The notes below the pieces were generated by a model. It saw only the letters and a program-made list of their open reading frames with translations. It searched no databases and was not told the origin of the DNA. A program made the translations under genes and the position numbers. Below, piece after piece: positions 4,196 to 5,358 of a DNA stretch of 5,358 nucleotides; the stretch's first letter is position 1; each line of letters starts with the position of its first letter. Source of the stretch: an uncultured Synergistales bacterium. Lineage in GTDB: Bacteria > Synergistota > Synergistia > Synergistales > Aminobacteriaceae. Location: positions 1-5,358 of the forward strand of contig CAJOGG010000111.1 in NCBI GenBank assembly GCA_905234205.1. The letters are read 5' to 3'.

Positions 4196-5358
4196 GATTA
4201 TTTAATAGCTATATACACGGGCAAAAAACTTTTCACGTTGACTTTAAAGCCCGGCATTACAGCTACAGTTGGAGACTCCCTGACAGATACAATCGTAATG
4301 GAACGTTCTGGTCTTGGGAGTTCTTATTTGACTCTGACTTGTGAGCAAGGCGGCGTGAAAATTCATTCGCGAAAAAACATGAAATACGAAGGTCAAGAAA
4401 CGTCTAATCGTGTATTTTCGTCCGGGGACGTCGTAGCAATAACCGAGATTGTAACTCTTGCAATTTTTGACAGTCATAATAAATTATCGGGCTCGTTAAA
4501 TTTGCGTGAGTTCGATGAATTACAATTAGGGCGTTCCTTCAACAGTAACGATATTTGCTTGAGATACCCAAACGTTTCTTCAGTCCATGCGGCGTTGGAA
4601 AGAATCGACTCTCATTGGCACGTCAAAGATCTTAACAGCAGAAACGGAACTTTCGTAAACGGTCAGCTTGTTGAACCTGGTCAATCGGTCGTTGCCGAAG
4701 AAGTGAACGTATTCATCGGCGGCTTCATGTTCTATATCCAGAATGACACGCTGCAATTTTCAAACACGCCTGGTGAAGTCGAATTTCAACCTGACTTAAT
4801 GTCGGAATTTATTCAGAATACCAAGCCTGTTCAAAAGCGTTATCCGTTCTTCCAGAAATCTCCGCGCCTCCGACCTCGTACAGAAAAGCTTGAATTCGAG
4901 ATAATGTCACCTCCAAACGCTGGCAATAAACCTCAAATTTCGTGGCTATCTCTTTTGTTGCCTCCGTTCCTTATGGTTGTGGTAATGTCCTCTGTAGCGA
5001 TCATGATGAAGAATTACACTATGTTGATGTTCTCTGTCCCGATGTCGTTAATGAGCGTAGTAGTCACTATAGTGAACAACAAATCTAACTTGAAAAAATG
5101 GCAGAAGACAAACGGGCTCGCCTTGGAAAAATATCAGGAGCATTTAGTCAAACGCGAACAGGAAATAACGAAGGCTGAGGGCGAATATATCTCGTCATTA
5201 TCATTAATAAGTCCTGGTGTTCATGAATGTATAGCAATAGCCGAAAATGTTAATCGCCGCTTATGGGAACGAACTAACAAGGACAGCGATTTCCTTAGTG
5301 TTAGGCTTGGGACTGGCGAAATAGAATCAAACGTCAAAATCAGAATACCCCGCGCTCA
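4193..5358 (+). CDS. essC: EssC/YukBA-type type VII secretion ATPase, N-terminal part (3' end outside window)
   Basis: The first 388 residues of a membrane ATPase of the EssC/YukBA type, the motor that recognises and drives export of substrates in type VIIb secretion. The frame is open from ATG 4193 to the window edge. Residues 1-95 are a beta-rich domain without FHA motifs, in the place of the degenerate first FHA of EssC. Residues ~100-187 are a canonical FHA domain: LGR (112-114), SSVH (129-132), DLNSRNGTFVNG (146-157). Two transmembrane helices follow at about 249-272 and 275-294 with a very short loop, then a Lys/Glu-rich coiled helix (~297-333). The end shows SPGVHECIAIAENVNRRLWER (through 360), then D364, D366-F-L and VRLGTG, the junction signature before the first ATPase domain of EssC. 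Full EssC proteins are about 1,450-1,500 residues, so the three FtsK/SpoIIIE-type domains with Walker motifs should lie beyond the right edge; their integrity cannot be judged. The symbol is given by architecture only; orthology to staphylococcal essC is not proved. Confidence 0.88.
   Translation, partial: MDYLIAIYTGKKLFTLTLKPGITATVGDSLTDTIVMERSGLGSSYLTLTCEQGGVKIHSRKNMKYEGQETSNRVFSSGDVVAITEIVTLAIFDSHNKLSGSLNLREFDELQLGRSFNSNDICLRYPNVSSVHAALERIDSHWHVKDLNSRNGTFVNGQLVEPGQSVVAEEVNVFIGGFMFYIQNDTLQFSNTPGEVEFQPDLMSEFIQNTKPVQKRYPFFQKSPRLRPRTEKLEFEIMSPPNAGNKPQISWLSLLLPPFLMVVVMSSVAIMMKNYTMLMFSVPMSLMSVVVTIVNNKSNLKKWQKTNGLALEKYQEHLVKREQEITKAEGEYISSLSLISPGVHECIAIAENVNRRLWERTNKDSDFLSVRLGTGEIESNVKIRIPRA

Noticed and set aside
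4244..4477. Open frame of 77 codons on the minus strand
   Set aside because: It is antisense to the FHA region of the EssC-like gene and shows no recognisable features.

Overview
The window looks like chromosomal DNA from a diderm (two-membrane) bacterium with moderately AT-rich DNA. This is inferred from a run of exported proteins of the CsgG and FlgT type, families that in known cases work at or under an outer membrane. A Synergistota-like or diderm Firmicutes-like host would fit, but the sequence alone does not fix the taxon. All six genes read on the + strand.

Region 1 (1-404) is the 3' end of ligA, the NAD-dependent DNA ligase, with the last helix-hairpin-helix part and a complete BRCT domain. 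Region 2 (405-543) is a gap holding a candidate sigma-70-type promoter (464-492) and no visible terminator hairpin.

Region 3 (544-4193) holds four tightly packed genes, each starting with a signal peptide: a 476-residue protein with a FlgT-N-like domain and two C-terminal repeats; a 193-residue putative lipoprotein; a 204-residue CsgG-family protein; and a 327-residue CsgG-family protein with an extra C-terminal domain like that of FlgT. Gaps are 15, 16 and 7 bases.

Region 4 (4193 to the window edge) overlaps the last of these by one base. It begins a large membrane ATPase of the EssC/YukBA type, the motor of type VIIb secretion: a degenerate FHA-like domain, a canonical FHA domain, two transmembrane helices, and the LWER...D.DFL..RLG signature. 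The FtsK/SpoIIIE ATPase domains would lie beyond the right edge.

The main point is the combination. Type VIIb secretion is known from single-membrane Firmicutes, whereas CsgG/FlgT-type proteins belong to envelopes with an outer membrane. One operon coding for both suggests, as an inference, a type VII-like secretion machine whose periplasmic and outer-membrane parts are built from CsgG-like proteins. No substrate (WXG100/Esx) or other Ess component is visible within the window, so this rests on the operon layout and on domain recognition by eye.
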